This document shows, one piece after another, positions 39,120 through 48,619 of a stretch of DNA of 64,000 bases (its first letter is position 1; every line of letters starts with the position of its first letter). The translations under genes were made by a program, and so were the position numbers. The DNA lies in NCBI GenBank assembly GCA_025356075.1, contig JANXUT010000048.1, forward strand, positions 1-64,000. Reading direction: 5' to 3'. The notes beneath the pieces were generated by a model. That model had not been told where the DNA came from and did no database searches. It was given only the letters and a program-made list of their open reading frames with translations. The DNA is from Pseudomonadota bacterium. GTDB lineage: Bacteria > Pseudomonadota > Gammaproteobacteria > Steroidobacterales > Steroidobacteraceae.

Positions 39120-40534
39120 GCGAGGCGGCCGCCCTCGACCGCGACCTCGTCTGCGTTGACCTCGAAACCACCGGCGGCAGCGCCGCCTGGCACCGGATCA
39201 TCGAGATTGGGGTCGTCGAGGTCGACCGCGACGGAACGCGCCGCGAATGGTCGACTCTCGTCAACCCGGGTACCCGGATCCCGCCGCAGATCGTCGCCTT
39301 CACCGGCATTAGCGACGCGATGGTCGCGACGGCGCCCGACTTCGCGAGCGTGCACCGGGAGCTCCTCGCGCGGCTGACGGGGCGGCTATTCGTCGCGCAC
39401 AACGCGCGCTTCGACTACGGTTTCATCCGCGCCGAGCTCGGCCGCCTCGACATCCGCTGGTCGGCGAGGAGCCTGTGCACGGTCAAGTTGTCGCGGCGCC
39501 TCTTTCCCGGCGAGCCACGCCACAACCTCGATGCCGTCATGGCGCGCCATGCGATCGACTGCTCGGCGCGGCACCGCGCGCTTGGCGATGCGCGCGTGCT
39601 CGCGGACGTCATCGCCTGCTGGCGCGCCGAACAGGACCCGACTGAACTCAGCCGGGCGGTCGAGCTCTTGCTCCGCGAGGCGTCGCTGCCCGCGCAGCTG
39701 CCGCCCGAACTCGCCGATGACCTGCCGGAAGGCGCCGGCGTCTACCGCTTCTACGGCGAGGAAGGGGCGCTCCTCTACGTGGGCAAGAGCCGCAACCTCC
39801 GCAATCGCGTGCTCGACCACTTCGCGCCGACCGCCCGCTCGCCGGTCGACGAGCGGCTGGCGAAGGCCGTGCGGCGCGTGGCCTGGACGGAGACGGCGGG
39901 TGAGCTCGGCGCGCTCCTCGTGGAGGCACGCGCGGTCAAGGCCGAGCAGCCGCTCCACAACCGGCGGCTGCGGGCGAGTGGCGCGCCGTGGACGATCCGG
40001 CTCAAGGCCGCGGCCGGCGCACCGGCGCGCGCGGAGCTCATGGAATTCGATGCGCTGTCGATCGAGGAGCAGCAGGAGGTGTATGGCCTCTACCGCGACC
40101 GGCGCAGCGCGCAGCGCGCGCTCGAGGAGATCGCCCGCGCCCACCAGCTGTGCCGGCGGGTGCTCGGGCTCGAGTTGGGAGCGGGCGATCCGGATGGCGG
40201 CTCCTGCTTCGCATTCCAGCTCAAGCGCTGCCGCGGGGCGTGCCGGGGCCTCGAGAGCGCGGCGCTGCACGACACGCGGGTGCGGCTCGCGCTTTCGCCG
40301 CAGCGGCTGAAGCCGTGGCCCTACCGCGGGCGGATCCTGGTCGGCGAGCGCGACTGGCGAGGCGAGGAGGACCTGCACGTGCTCTCGGGGTGGAAGTATC
40401 TCGGCACGGTGCGCGAGCGCGAGGCCGCCGAGGGCCTCGATGCCGATGAGGCGAGCTTTGATCCGGACGTCTACCGCATCCTGAAGCGATTCCTGGCGGC
40501 GCCCCGTGGCGCGCAGATCGTCGAACTAGACTGA
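39116..40534 (+). CDS. DnaQ-like exonuclease fused to a UvrC/Cho-type GIY-YIG endonuclease
   Basis: The first 170 residues form a DEDDh 3'-5' exonuclease: Asp/Glu of VCVDLETTG (15, 17), AHNARFDYGFI and the HRALGDARV block with its His and Asp. From about 200, GVYRFYGEEGALLYVGKSRNLRNRV is a GIY-YIG nuclease domain as in UvrC and Cho, continuing to the Cys-rich CFAFQLKRCRGACRG. UvrC C-terminal parts (EndoV-like and HhH) are absent. At 472 residues the fusion is complete. It may act in nucleotide excision repair. TTG start overlaps aguB; rlmKL begins at the stop codon. Confidence 0.88.
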   Translation: MSEAAALDRDLVCVDLETTGGSAAWHRIIEIGVVEVDRDGTRREWSTLVNPGTRIPPQIVAFTGISDAMVATAPDFASVHRELLARLTGRLFVAHNARFDYGFIRAELGRLDIRWSARSLCTVKLSRRLFPGEPRHNLDAVMARHAIDCSARHRALGDARVLADVIACWRAEQDPTELSRAVELLLREASLPAQLPPELADDLPEGAGVYRFYGEEGALLYVGKSRNLRNRVLDHFAPTARSPVDERLAKAVRRVAWTETAGELGALLVEARAVKAEQPLHNRRLRASGAPWTIRLKAAAGAPARAELMEFDALSIEEQQEVYGLYRDRRSAQRALEEIARAHQLCRRVLGLELGAGDPDGGSCFAFQLKRCRGACRGLESAALHDTRVRLALSPQRLKPWPYRGRILVGERDWRGEEDLHVLSGWKYLGTVREREAAEGLDADEASFDPDVYRILKRFLAAPRGAQIVELD

Positions 40535-42699
40535 TGCACGAGTTCCTCGCCACCGCCCCCGCCGGCGCCGCCGAGCTCCTCTCGGCCGAGGCCGTCGCCG
40601 CCGGCGCGACCGGCTGTCAGGAACGCCCGTGGGGCGTGCGCTTCCAGGGCACGCTCGCCGTCGGTTACACGCTTTGCCTCTGGTCGCGGGTCGCGAGCCG
40701 CGTGCTGCTGATGCTGGCGGAGGCGCCGGCGGCGACGCCGGAGGAGCTGTACGCGGCGGCGCTGACGATCGACTGGTCAGAGCACCTCGGGCCCGCAGCC
40801 ACGTTCGCGGTCGACTTCGAATCGGTGCAGTCGGCGATCACGCACACGCGCTTCGGCGCGCTAAAGGTGAAGGATGCGATCGTCGACCAGCTGCGCGACA
40901 AGCGCGGCGCCCGTCCCGATGTCGACACGGTGCGACCGAGCGTTCGGATCAGCGTGCGCGTCGCGCGCGACACTGCGGTGTTCGCGCTCGACCTGTCGGG
41001 CGAAAGCCTGCACCGGCGCGGCTGGCGCGACGGTGGTGTCGCGGCTCCCCTCAAGGAGAACCTCGCCGCCGCATTGCTGCTGCGCTCGGGATGGCCCGCG
41101 ATCGCCGCCGCCGGCGGCGGCTTCGTCGATCCGATGTGCGGCTCGGGCACTCTCCCGATCGAGGCGGCGCTGATCGCCGCCGACCGTGCGCCCGGGCTTA
41201 CGCGCGAGTATTTCGGCTTCCTCGGCTGGGCCGGCCACGACGCACCGCTGTGGGCGGAGCTGCGCGCGGCGGCGCTTGCGCGCGCGGCTGCCTCCGACTG
41301 GCCGGCGGGACGCATCCTCGGCAGTGACCACGATGCGCGGGCGGTCGAGGTCGCGCGCGCCGCGACTGTCGCCGCGGGCGTCGATGAGTTCGTGCGCATC
41401 GACCAGCGGCCGCTCGCGCAGGCGCGGGCACCGCGACCGACCGGCCTCATGCTCGTCAATCCGCCGTACGGCGAGCGCATCGGTGATCTTGAGTCTCTGA
41501 AGCTCCTCTACGCCGAGCTCGGAGTCGTGCTGCGCGAGCATTTCCAGGGCTGGCACGTCGGGCTCCTGACCGGCAACGCCGCGCTCGGACGCGAGATCAA
41601 GCTGGAGGCCAGGCGCACGCACCGGCTCTACAACGGTCCGATCGAGGTGCGCTTGCTGCGCTTCGAAGTGGCCCCTGAGCACTACTCGCGCGAGCACCGG
41701 CCCGGTCGGTTGCCGCCGGTGGATCCCGCCCGGCGCGAGTCGCCGGGCGCGCAGATGTTCGGCAACCGCCTGCGCAAGAACCTCGACACGCTCGGGCGCT
41801 GGGCCCGGCGCGAGGGCATCGACTGCTACCGGGTCTATGACGCCGACATGCCCGAGTACGCCTTTGCGATCGACCTCTACGGCGATGGCGGCGGCGAGCG
41901 GCGCGCCTGCGTGCAGGAGTACGCGGCGCCGCCGACGGTGGCCGAGGAGCGCGTCCGCAACCGGCGTGCGGAGGCGGTGTCGGTGCTGCCCGAGGTACTC
42001 GGACTCGCCGATGAGAACATCTGGTTCAGGACGCGCCGGCGGCAGAAGGGGAGCGAGCAGTACAGGAAGCTCGCTGCCGAACAGGAGTTCTACACCGTGC
42101 GGGAGGGCGGCCTTTCGTTCCTGGTCAACTTCGACGACTACCTCGACACCGGGCTCTTCCTCGATCACCGGCTGACCCGCGCGCGCCTGCGCGAGCTCGC
42201 CAAGGGCCGGCGCTTCCTGAACCTCTTCGGCTATACCGGCAGCGCGAGCGTGTACGCGGCGGCTGGCGGGGCGACGTCGACGACGACGGTGGACCTGTCG
42301 CGTCCCTACCTCGACTGGGCGAGGCGGAACCTCGAATTGAACGGCTTTGCCGGCCGCGAGCACGTGCTCATCCAGGCCGATGCGATCGAATGGCTGCGGG
42401 CGGCGCCGGCCTCCGCCTGGGACCTCGTGTTCCTCGACCCGCCGACGTTCTCGAACTCCAAGCGCATGGACGGGACGCTCGATGTGCAGCGCGACCACGT
42501 GGCGCTCCTCGCGGACGCCGCGCGTGTGCTGACGCCGGGCGGCGTGCTCGTGTTTTCGACGAATTTCTCGCGCTTCGCGCTCGATGCCGCGGCGCTGCCG
42601 GGCCTAAGCGTCGAGGACATCTCGCGCGCCACGATCCCGAAGGACTTTGAGCGCAACCCGAAGATCCACCGCTGCTTCGTCGTGCGTCGCCCGGGCTGA
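40534..42699 (+). CDS. rlmL: 23S rRNA m2G2445/m7G2069 methyltransferase RlmKL
   Basis: A fused double methyltransferase of 721 residues. The N-terminal half has a THUMP domain and the RlmL catalytic block (GGGFVDPMCGSGTLPIEAALIA, then LMLVNPPYGERIG). The C-terminal half, from about 410, is RlmK (FLNLFGYTGSASVYAAAGGA, DLVFLDPPTFSNSKRM). Both modify 23S rRNA helix 74. The fused form is typical of gammaproteobacteria. ATG overlaps the preceding stop (TGATG). Confidence 0.95.
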   Translation: MHEFLATAPAGAAELLSAEAVAAGATGCQERPWGVRFQGTLAVGYTLCLWSRVASRVLLMLAEAPAATPEELYAAALTIDWSEHLGPAATFAVDFESVQSAITHTRFGALKVKDAIVDQLRDKRGARPDVDTVRPSVRISVRVARDTAVFALDLSGESLHRRGWRDGGVAAPLKENLAAALLLRSGWPAIAAAGGGFVDPMCGSGTLPIEAALIAADRAPGLTREYFGFLGWAGHDAPLWAELRAAALARAAASDWPAGRILGSDHDARAVEVARAATVAAGVDEFVRIDQRPLAQARAPRPTGLMLVNPPYGERIGDLESLKLLYAELGVVLREHFQGWHVGLLTGNAALGREIKLEARRTHRLYNGPIEVRLLRFEVAPEHYSREHRPGRLPPVDPARRESPGAQMFGNRLRKNLDTLGRWARREGIDCYRVYDADMPEYAFAIDLYGDGGGERRACVQEYAAPPTVAEERVRNRRAEAVSVLPEVLGLADENIWFRTRRRQKGSEQYRKLAAEQEFYTVREGGLSFLVNFDDYLDTGLFLDHRLTRARLRELAKGRRFLNLFGYTGSASVYAAAGGATSTTTVDLSRPYLDWARRNLELNGFAGREHVLIQADAIEWLRAAPASAWDLVFLDPPTFSNSKRMDGTLDVQRDHVALLADAARVLTPGGVLVFSTNFSRFALDAAALPGLSVEDISRATIPKDFERNPKIHRCFVVRRPG

Positions 42700-42703
42700 G
42701 CGC

Positions 42704-43858
42704 TTAGCGCAGCGGCCTCGTATCGGCGCCCGAGGTGAGGTAGAGCGCGAACGTACCAAGCCAGTGGCCGCCGGCGTAGTGCTCGCCGGTCACCGCGGGC
42801 AGCGCGACGCGGCGATGCACCTCGGAGGCCAGCTGCAGCACCGGGATGCGCGCGTCCCGTGGCGGCAGGCCTGCGGCGATGCCATCGAGCATCCACGCAC
42901 GACTCAGATTCAAGCCGTCGAGGTGGCCAAGCCGCCCGTCGCTGCGATCGGTGACGATGCCCGGCACGAGCCAAAGCTCGCGCCGCACGCGGTGCGGAAT
43001 GTCGGGTAGGAAGCGGTTGAGCCAGCGGCTGAATTCCTTCGGGCCGAGCACCCGGCGCATGAAATCGGCCTCGGCGAGACACGGCGACAGGAAATCCTCG
43101 CCCGAGGGCTCGTAGCGCAGCGGGCAGCCCCGGTCCGAGATGTAGAACTGGCGCGCCTTCGCGGCGAGCTGCTGCTGCATCAGCGTATCGCCCGCGACCT
43201 CCGCCCATTCCCAGACGAGCGAGAACGCGAACGCCGTCTGGCTGTGCTCACCACTTCGGGTCGGGTAGTGAAGCCGCGGCAGCCACGCGCGCAGGTGCTC
43301 GGCAGCGACGTTCTCAAGCGGCGCAAGGTTGGCCGCGAGCGCCGTGTCGGTGGGATCCGTGGAAGTGCGCAACTCCGCTGCCAGCATCAGCAGCCACGCG
43401 AGGCCGTAGGGACGCTCGAAGGAGCCGCGGCCGCTCGCCGAGAGGTAGGCAACTTCGCCCTCGATGTGCGCCGGGGTCAGGCTCGCGGCGACCGCCGCGC
43501 GCGCGGTGGCGGCGAAGGGCTCGTTGGCGAAGAGTTGCGCCGCCCGGATCAGGAGCCAGTGGGCGTGCACCGCCGAGTGCCAGTCGTAGCAGCCGTAGAA
43601 CGCCGGCGTGAGCTCGCGCGGCGGGCGTACGTCGGCGTCGCTGTCGAGGCTGTGGGCGAGCTTGTTGGGGTACTCGCGGTGGACACAGGCGAGCGCGAGC
43701 TCGACGAAGCGGCCCGCGGCGGTCGCCGTGAGCGCCGGCGCCGCCGCCGGCGGCAGCGGCGTCGCGGCGCGCGCGGCAAGAGGCAGGAGGCAGGCGAGGA
43801 GGCTGGCGGCAAAGGACGCAGGCGCGGTGCGCCGGGCCGGAACTCGTCGGGTATTCAT
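42704..43858 (-). CDS. DUF2891 family exported protein
   Basis: The 384-residue product begins with an Arg-rich N-terminus and a hydrophobic signal sequence ending LAARA (about residue 31), so it is likely exported. The mature part has FYGCYDWHSAVHAHWLLIRAAQLF, TPAHIEGEVAYLSASGRGSFERPYGLAWLL and EHYAGGHWLGTFALYLTSG, the conserved blocks of DUF2891, an alpha-barrel family with no known activity. I chose the ATG at 43858; the frame runs 30 codons further but without SD. Convergent with rlmKL (4 bp apart). Confidence 0.85.
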   Translation of the reverse strand: MNTRRVPARRTAPASFAASLLACLLPLAARAATPLPPAAAPALTATAAGRFVELALACVHREYPNKLAHSLDSDADVRPPRELTPAFYGCYDWHSAVHAHWLLIRAAQLFANEPFAATARAAVAASLTPAHIEGEVAYLSASGRGSFERPYGLAWLLMLAAELRTSTDPTDTALAANLAPLENVAAEHLRAWLPRLHYPTRSGEHSQTAFAFSLVWEWAEVAGDTLMQQQLAAKARQFYISDRGCPLRYEPSGEDFLSPCLAEADFMRRVLGPKEFSRWLNRFLPDIPHRVRRELWLVPGIVTDRSDGRLGHLDGLNLSRAWMLDGIAAGLPPRDARIPVLQLASEVHRRVALPAVTGEHYAGGHWLGTFALYLTSGADTRPLR

Positions 43859-44171
43859 CGGCCGTATTCTCGCATCAGCCAGCGGGCGGACGGCACGGTC
43901 CGCCCCGGGCACGCGTCCCGGTGGACCAAACCGATTACCCGCTGTCAAGCGCGGCGTTTAAGATCTTGTTAGCCGCATTATGACAGCTTGGTCGGACACC
44001 GGCCCTGTCCAGACCCCCGATAGAGCTGTCATGCGCCGCAGCATTTGCAAAAATAGGGCCGATTAAAGGCAGTTTTCGTCAGATCCAGCGGGACGGCGGG
44101 ACCTTGCGTATGGTTAAATCCCTGAGGTCGGTCAGCCCGGATTTCCCGGGCAGCTGTTCAAAATAATTAAC
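43859..44171. promoter_or_regulatory. 313-bp control region upstream of puuD
   Basis: This gap separates the DUF2891 gene (minus) from puuD (plus) and is less GC-rich than its surroundings. It holds three copies of an 8-mer GCTGTCA[A/T] (43941-43948; inverted at 43980-43987; 44035-44042). A GGACA-7-TGTCC dyad (43994-44010) and a small GCCCGG-ATTTC-CCGGGC hairpin (44135-44151) are also present. The puuD ATG follows an AT-rich stretch without a clear SD. The TGTCA cores match those upstream of puuR, so these are candidate PuuR operators; that is inference. Confidence 0.45.
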
Positions 44172-44948
44172 ATGCGCTCGCGCAAACCTATCATCGGCGT
44201 ACCGGCCGACCGCAGATTGTTGGGCAGCCACTGGTTCCACTGCGTCGGCGAGAAGTACCTGAAGGCGGTCGCCGACGCGGCGGACGCGCTGCCGCTGATC
44301 GTGCCGGCGTTTGGCGAGCGCCTCGAGCTTGAGGCGCTCCTCGAGCGCTGCGACGGCGTCCTGCTGACCGGCAGCCCCTCGAACGTGGAGCCCGGGCGCT
44401 ACGACGGCCCGCCGAGCGCACCCGGTACCTGGCACGACCCGGAGCGGGACGCGACCACGCTGCCGCTGATTCGGCGCGCGGTGGCCGCCGGGCTCCCGCT
44501 CCTCGCCGTGTGCCGCGGCTTCCAGGAGATGAACGTCGCCTACGGCGGCACGCTGCACCAGAAGCTGCACGCGGTGCCGGGGCTCCTGATGCACAAGGAA
44601 GACGAGAGCCAGCCGCTCGATCAGCAGTACGCGCCGGTGCACGAGGTGGAGCTCACGCCGGGCGGGTTTCTGGCCGGCCTCGCAGGCGCCACGCGCATCA
44701 AGGTCAACTCGCTGCACTCGCAGGGGATTGACCGGTTGGGCGAGGGGCTACTCGTCGAGGGGCGGGCGCCCGACGGCGTAGTCGAGGCGGTGCGCGTGCG
44801 CGACGCACGCGGCTTCGCGCTCGCGGTGCAGTGGCACCCCGAGTGGCAGGTACTGACCAATGACTTCTCAACCGCCCTGTTTGCCGCCTTTGGTGCGGCA
44901 GCCAGGGCGCACGCCCGCGGCGGGGCCGCGGCGAACGACGACAGGTGA
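44172..44948 (+). CDS. puuD: Gamma-glutamyl-gamma-aminobutyrate hydrolase
   Basis: PuuD cleaves gamma-glutamyl-GABA to glutamate and GABA, the last step of the Puu putrescine pathway. The 258-residue class I amidotransferase-like enzyme has the nucleophile Cys114 (LLAVCRGFQEMNVAYGG) and His222/Glu224 (AVQWHPEWQ). The start IIGVPADRRLLGSHWFHCVGEKYL is typical. It heads puuD-puuA-potFGHI with a 3-bp gap to puuA. Confidence 0.92.
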   Translation: MRSRKPIIGVPADRRLLGSHWFHCVGEKYLKAVADAADALPLIVPAFGERLELEALLERCDGVLLTGSPSNVEPGRYDGPPSAPGTWHDPERDATTLPLIRRAVAAGLPLLAVCRGFQEMNVAYGGTLHQKLHAVPGLLMHKEDESQPLDQQYAPVHEVELTPGGFLAGLAGATRIKVNSLHSQGIDRLGEGLLVEGRAPDGVVEAVRVRDARGFALAVQWHPEWQVLTNDFSTALFAAFGAAARAHARGGAAANDDR

Positions 44949-44951
44949 CCT

Positions 44952-46292
44952 ATGGCGACGAGCCCGATCAGACAGTTCCTGAAGGACCACGGTATTTCCG
45001 AGGTCGAGGCGCTCATCCCGGACATGGCGGGCGTCGCCCGCGGCAAGGTGGTGCCCGCCGCGAAGTACGTGGAGGAGGAGGGCATGCGGCTGCCCGAATC
45101 GATCTTCCTGCAGACCGTCACCGGCGAGTACCCGGAGGACGAGAGCGCGATCAATCCGTCGGAAATCGACATCGTGCTGAAGGCGGATCCGGCGACGATC
45201 CGCGTCGTGCCCTGGGCGGCGGAACCGACCGCGCAGGTCATCCACGATTGTTTTTACGGCGATGGCCGGCCCGTGCCGATGGCGCCGCGCTACGTGCTCA
45301 GGCGAGTCCTTGACCTCTACGCCTCGCACGGCTGGGAGCCGGTGATTGCCCCCGAGCTCGAGTTCTTCCTGGTCGAGCCGAACATCGACTCCGACTATCC
45401 GCTCAAGCCGCCCGTCGGGCGCTCCGGCCGGCCCGAGATCGGTCGGCAGAGCTATTCGATCGCGGCGGTGAACGAGTTCGACCCGCTGTTCGATGACGTC
45501 TACGCGTTCTGCGAGGCGCAGGACATCGAGATCGACACGCTGATCCACGAGGCGGGCGCCGCGCAGATGGAGATCAACCTGCTGCACGGCGAGGCGATGA
45601 GCCTCGCCGACCAGGCATTCATGTTCAAGCGCACCGCGCGCGAGGCGGCGCTCCGCCACAAGATGTATGCGACCTTCATGGCGAAGCCGCACGCCAAGGA
45701 GCCGGGGAGCGCGATGCACCTGCACCAGAGCATCATCGACGTCAAGACCCGTGCGAACGTGTTCAGCGCCCCGGACGGTTCGCCGACGTCGCTCTTCTTC
45801 TCCCATATCGCGGGGCTGCAGCGCTACCTGCCGGCGGCAATGTCGCTGTTTGCGCCGAACGTGAACAGCTACCGCCGCACGACGCCGCACAACTCGGCGC
45901 CCATCAACGTGCACTGGGGCTACGACAACCGCACGGCCGGCCTCAGGATCCCGATGTCGTCCCCGGCGGCGCGCCGGGTCGAGAACCGCTGCGGCGGCGC
46001 GGATGCAAATTCCTACCTCGCGATGGCGGCCTCGCTCGCCTGCGGCTACCTCGGCATGGTCGAGGGGTTGAAGCCGACCGAGCCCATCTCCGGAAGCGCG
46101 TACGATCTGCCGTTCCAGCTGCCGCGGACGTTGGCCGAGGCGCTGAGGCTCCTGCGCGAGTGCCGGCCACTCGTCGACCTCTTCGGCGAGCGGTTCGTGT
46201 CGGCGTATGGTGCGGTGAAGGAAAGCGAGCACGAGGCCTTTCTGCAGGTGATCTCGGCCTGGGAACGGGAACATCTGCTCTTGAACGTGTGA
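44952..46292 (+). CDS. puuA: Gamma-glutamylputrescine synthetase (glutamine synthetase family)
   Basis: A 446-residue glutamine synthetase relative. It shows PELEFFLVEPNIDSDYPLKPPVGRSGR, the catalytic-site EPGSAMHLHQS block and RRVENRCGGADANSYLAMAASLACGYLG. It lacks the adenylylation region of GlnA. Position next to puuD and a polyamine transporter supports PuuA, which joins glutamate to putrescine with ATP. A glutamate-polyamine ligase with another polyamine substrate is possible. Confidence 0.9.
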   Translation: MATSPIRQFLKDHGISEVEALIPDMAGVARGKVVPAAKYVEEEGMRLPESIFLQTVTGEYPEDESAINPSEIDIVLKADPATIRVVPWAAEPTAQVIHDCFYGDGRPVPMAPRYVLRRVLDLYASHGWEPVIAPELEFFLVEPNIDSDYPLKPPVGRSGRPEIGRQSYSIAAVNEFDPLFDDVYAFCEAQDIEIDTLIHEAGAAQMEINLLHGEAMSLADQAFMFKRTAREAALRHKMYATFMAKPHAKEPGSAMHLHQSIIDVKTRANVFSAPDGSPTSLFFSHIAGLQRYLPAAMSLFAPNVNSYRRTTPHNSAPINVHWGYDNRTAGLRIPMSSPAARRVENRCGGADANSYLAMAASLACGYLGMVEGLKPTEPISGSAYDLPFQLPRTLAEALRLLRECRPLVDLFGERFVSAYGAVKESEHEAFLQVISAWEREHLLLNV

Positions 46293-46334
46293 GGATCGGC
46301 GTGCAATTGCCGCCGTGAGAGCCGGGGGGAATTG

Positions 46335-47477
46335 ATGATCGAAACGAGTGGCGCCTCGCGCCTCAGCCGTGGCGTGGCGGTGTTGGCCCTGCTCGCGCTC
46401 GCCGCCTGCGGCGCGAAGCCGGTGGCGACGACCTCGGTGCCCGCGGCCGTCGAGGACAAGGTCCTCAACGTGCTCAACTGGTCGGACTACATCGCGCCCG
46501 ACACGATCGAGAAGTTCGAGAAAGAGACCGGCATCAAGGTCAACTACGACGTCTTCGACTCCAACGAGGTGCTCGAGACGAAGCTGCTGACCGGCCGCAC
46601 CGGCTACGACATCGTCGTGCCGACGGACTTCTTTCTGGAGCGCCAGGCCAAGCAGGGAATCTTGCTGCCGCTCGATCGCGCGAAGCTCCCGAACTACGCG
46701 AACTTAGACCCTGAGGTCATGAAATCGCTCGAGGGCGCCGACCCCGGCAATCGCTACGGCATCCCCTACCTCGGCGTCATCACCGGCATCGGCTACAACG
46801 TCGCGAAGGTCAGGAAGGCGCTGGGGGACGTGCCGATCGACAGCTGGGCGATCATGTTCGACCCGAAGAACGCCGCGAAGCTAAAGGACTGCGGCTTCAC
46901 GATGTTGGATGCCGAGAGCGAGGTGCTCTTCTCGAGCAAGATCTGGCTCGGCCTTGACGCCGCCTCCGAGAGCGTCGATGACCTCAAGGCCGCGGAGACG
47001 ATGCTGATGAAGGTGCGGCCGTACGTCCGCTACTTCCACAGCTCCCAGTACATCAATGACCTCGCCAACGGCGAGACCTGCATTTCGCTCGCCTGGAGCG
47101 GCGACGTGCTCCAGTCGCGCGATCGCGCCCGCGAGGCGGGCAAGGGCGTCGAGATCGCCTTCGTGACGCCGAAGGAGGGCGCGATGCGCTCCTTCGACAT
47201 GCTGGCCATCCCGGCCGATGCGCCGCACCCCGACAACGCCCACAAGTTCATCGATTTCATCCTGCGTCCGGATATCTCGGCGGCAATCAGCAGCTTCCGC
47301 AAGTTCCCGTCGCCCAACCTCGCGGCGCGCAAGCTCATCGACCCGGCGCTCCTGGCGGACCCGATGCTCTTCCCGCCGGCGGAGGTCGAGGCGCGCTTGA
47401 AGCCGCACCGCGCCGAGTCGCTCACGTACACTCGCTACGCGAACCGCGCCTGGACGCGGATCCGCACCGGACGCTAG
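46335..47477 (+). CDS. potF: Spermidine/putrescine-binding periplasmic lipoprotein
   Basis: The 380-residue substrate-binding protein has a signal peptide with lipobox ALAAC, so it is probably membrane-tethered. The mature part starts VLNVLNWSDYIAPDTIEKFEKETGIKVNYDVFDSNEVLETKL, a PotD/PotF hallmark; YDIVVPTDFFL and WSGDVLQSRD fit polyamine binding. I used the ATG at 46335, 4 bases after GGGGGA; a TTG one codon earlier is too close to it. First of four transporter genes. Confidence 0.93.
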   Translation: MIETSGASRLSRGVAVLALLALAACGAKPVATTSVPAAVEDKVLNVLNWSDYIAPDTIEKFEKETGIKVNYDVFDSNEVLETKLLTGRTGYDIVVPTDFFLERQAKQGILLPLDRAKLPNYANLDPEVMKSLEGADPGNRYGIPYLGVITGIGYNVAKVRKALGDVPIDSWAIMFDPKNAAKLKDCGFTMLDAESEVLFSSKIWLGLDAASESVDDLKAAETMLMKVRPYVRYFHSSQYINDLANGETCISLAWSGDVLQSRDRAREAGKGVEIAFVTPKEGAMRSFDMLAIPADAPHPDNAHKFIDFILRPDISAAISSFRKFPSPNLAARKLIDPALLADPMLFPPAEVEARLKPHRAESLTYTRYANRAWTRIRTGR

Positions 47478-47491
47478 AGGAAGACCTGCCG

Positions 47492-48619
47492 ATGAGTTCA
47501 AGCCCCGCCGAGCGCGCCCCGGCGCCAGCCGCGACCGCCCCGTACGTCCGCATCGACCGCCTGACCAAGCGCTTCGGCGAGTTCGTCGCGGTCAACCAGG
47601 TGAGCCTTGAGATCCCCCGCGGTGAGATCTTCTGCCTGCTGGGCGGTTCCGGCTGCGGCAAGACGACGCTGCTTAGGATGCTGGCCGGATTCGAGGTGCC
47701 GAGCGAGGGCGCGATCTACATCGACGGCGTCGACGTTACGCAAGTGCCGCCGTACGAGCGCCCCGTGAACATGATGTTCCAGTCCTACGCGCTCTTCCCG
47801 CACATGACGGTCGCGCAGAACGTCGCGTTTGGCCTCAGGCAGGATTCGGTGCCGCGCGCCGAGATCGAGGCGCGCGTCACGGAGATGCTCGCGCTCGTGC
47901 AGCTCGCGGGCTACGAGAAGCGCAAGCCCCACCAGCTCTCCGGCGGCCAGCGCCAGCGGGTCGCGCTCGCGCGCGCGCTGGTGAAGCGGCCGAAGCTCCT
48001 GCTGCTCGATGAGCCGCTCGGCGCGCTCGACAAGAAGCTGCGAGAGCAGACGCAATTCGAGCTCGTGAACTTGCAGGAAAAGCTCGGCGTCACGTTCGTC
48101 ATCGTCACGCACGACCAGGAAGAGGCGATGACGCTTGCGGCGCGTATCGGCGTCATGCGCGCCGGCCAGATCCTGCAAGTAGGCACGCCGACCGAAATCT
48201 ACGAGTTCCCGAACTCGCGCTTCGTCGCCGACTTCATAGGCTCGGTCAACATGACCGAGGGCCGGCTGGTTGACGATGCGCCGGACCACGTTCGCATCGA
48301 CTGCCCGCAGCTTGGCGGGACGGTGTACGTCGACCATGGTGTGAGCTCGCCGCCCGATGCGCAGGTGTCAGTGGCGATCCGGCCGGAGAAGTTCCAGCTG
48401 AGTCGCGACCGGCCTCCGCAGCAGGACAACCTGCTCTCCGGCGTCGTCACCGGCATTGCCTACCTCGGCGACGTGACCCGCTACCTCGTGCGCCTGCCGA
48501 CCGGGTTCGTGCTCAAGGTCACGGCGCCGAACGTGTTTCGGCACGAGGAGCGGCTCGCACACGACGAGACCGTCTGGATCCACTGGCACGCCTCCGCCGC
48601 GGTCGTGGTCACCCGATGA
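47492..48619 (+). CDS. potG: Polyamine ABC transporter ATP-binding protein
   Basis: A 375-residue ABC ATPase with Walker A GGSGCGKTT (51-59), Q-loop in MMFQSYALFPHMTV, signature LSGGQRQRVALARALV, Walker B LLLLDEPLGALD and switch His in VTHDQEEAM. A TOBE domain follows. It energises uptake through PotH and PotI. potH overlaps its stop by 4 bp. Confidence 0.95.
   Translation: MSSSPAERAPAPAATAPYVRIDRLTKRFGEFVAVNQVSLEIPRGEIFCLLGGSGCGKTTLLRMLAGFEVPSEGAIYIDGVDVTQVPPYERPVNMMFQSYALFPHMTVAQNVAFGLRQDSVPRAEIEARVTEMLALVQLAGYEKRKPHQLSGGQRQRVALARALVKRPKLLLLDEPLGALDKKLREQTQFELVNLQEKLGVTFVIVTHDQEEAMTLAARIGVMRAGQILQVGTPTEIYEFPNSRFVADFIGSVNMTEGRLVDDAPDHVRIDCPQLGGTVYVDHGVSSPPDAQVSVAIRPEKFQLSRDRPPQQDNLLSGVVTGIAYLGDVTRYLVRLPTGFVLKVTAPNVFRHEERLAHDETVWIHWHASAAVVVTR

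Noticed and set aside
40861-42498. A 545-codon minus-strand open frame inside rlmKL
   Set aside because: Shadow of the well-supported methyltransferase gene.
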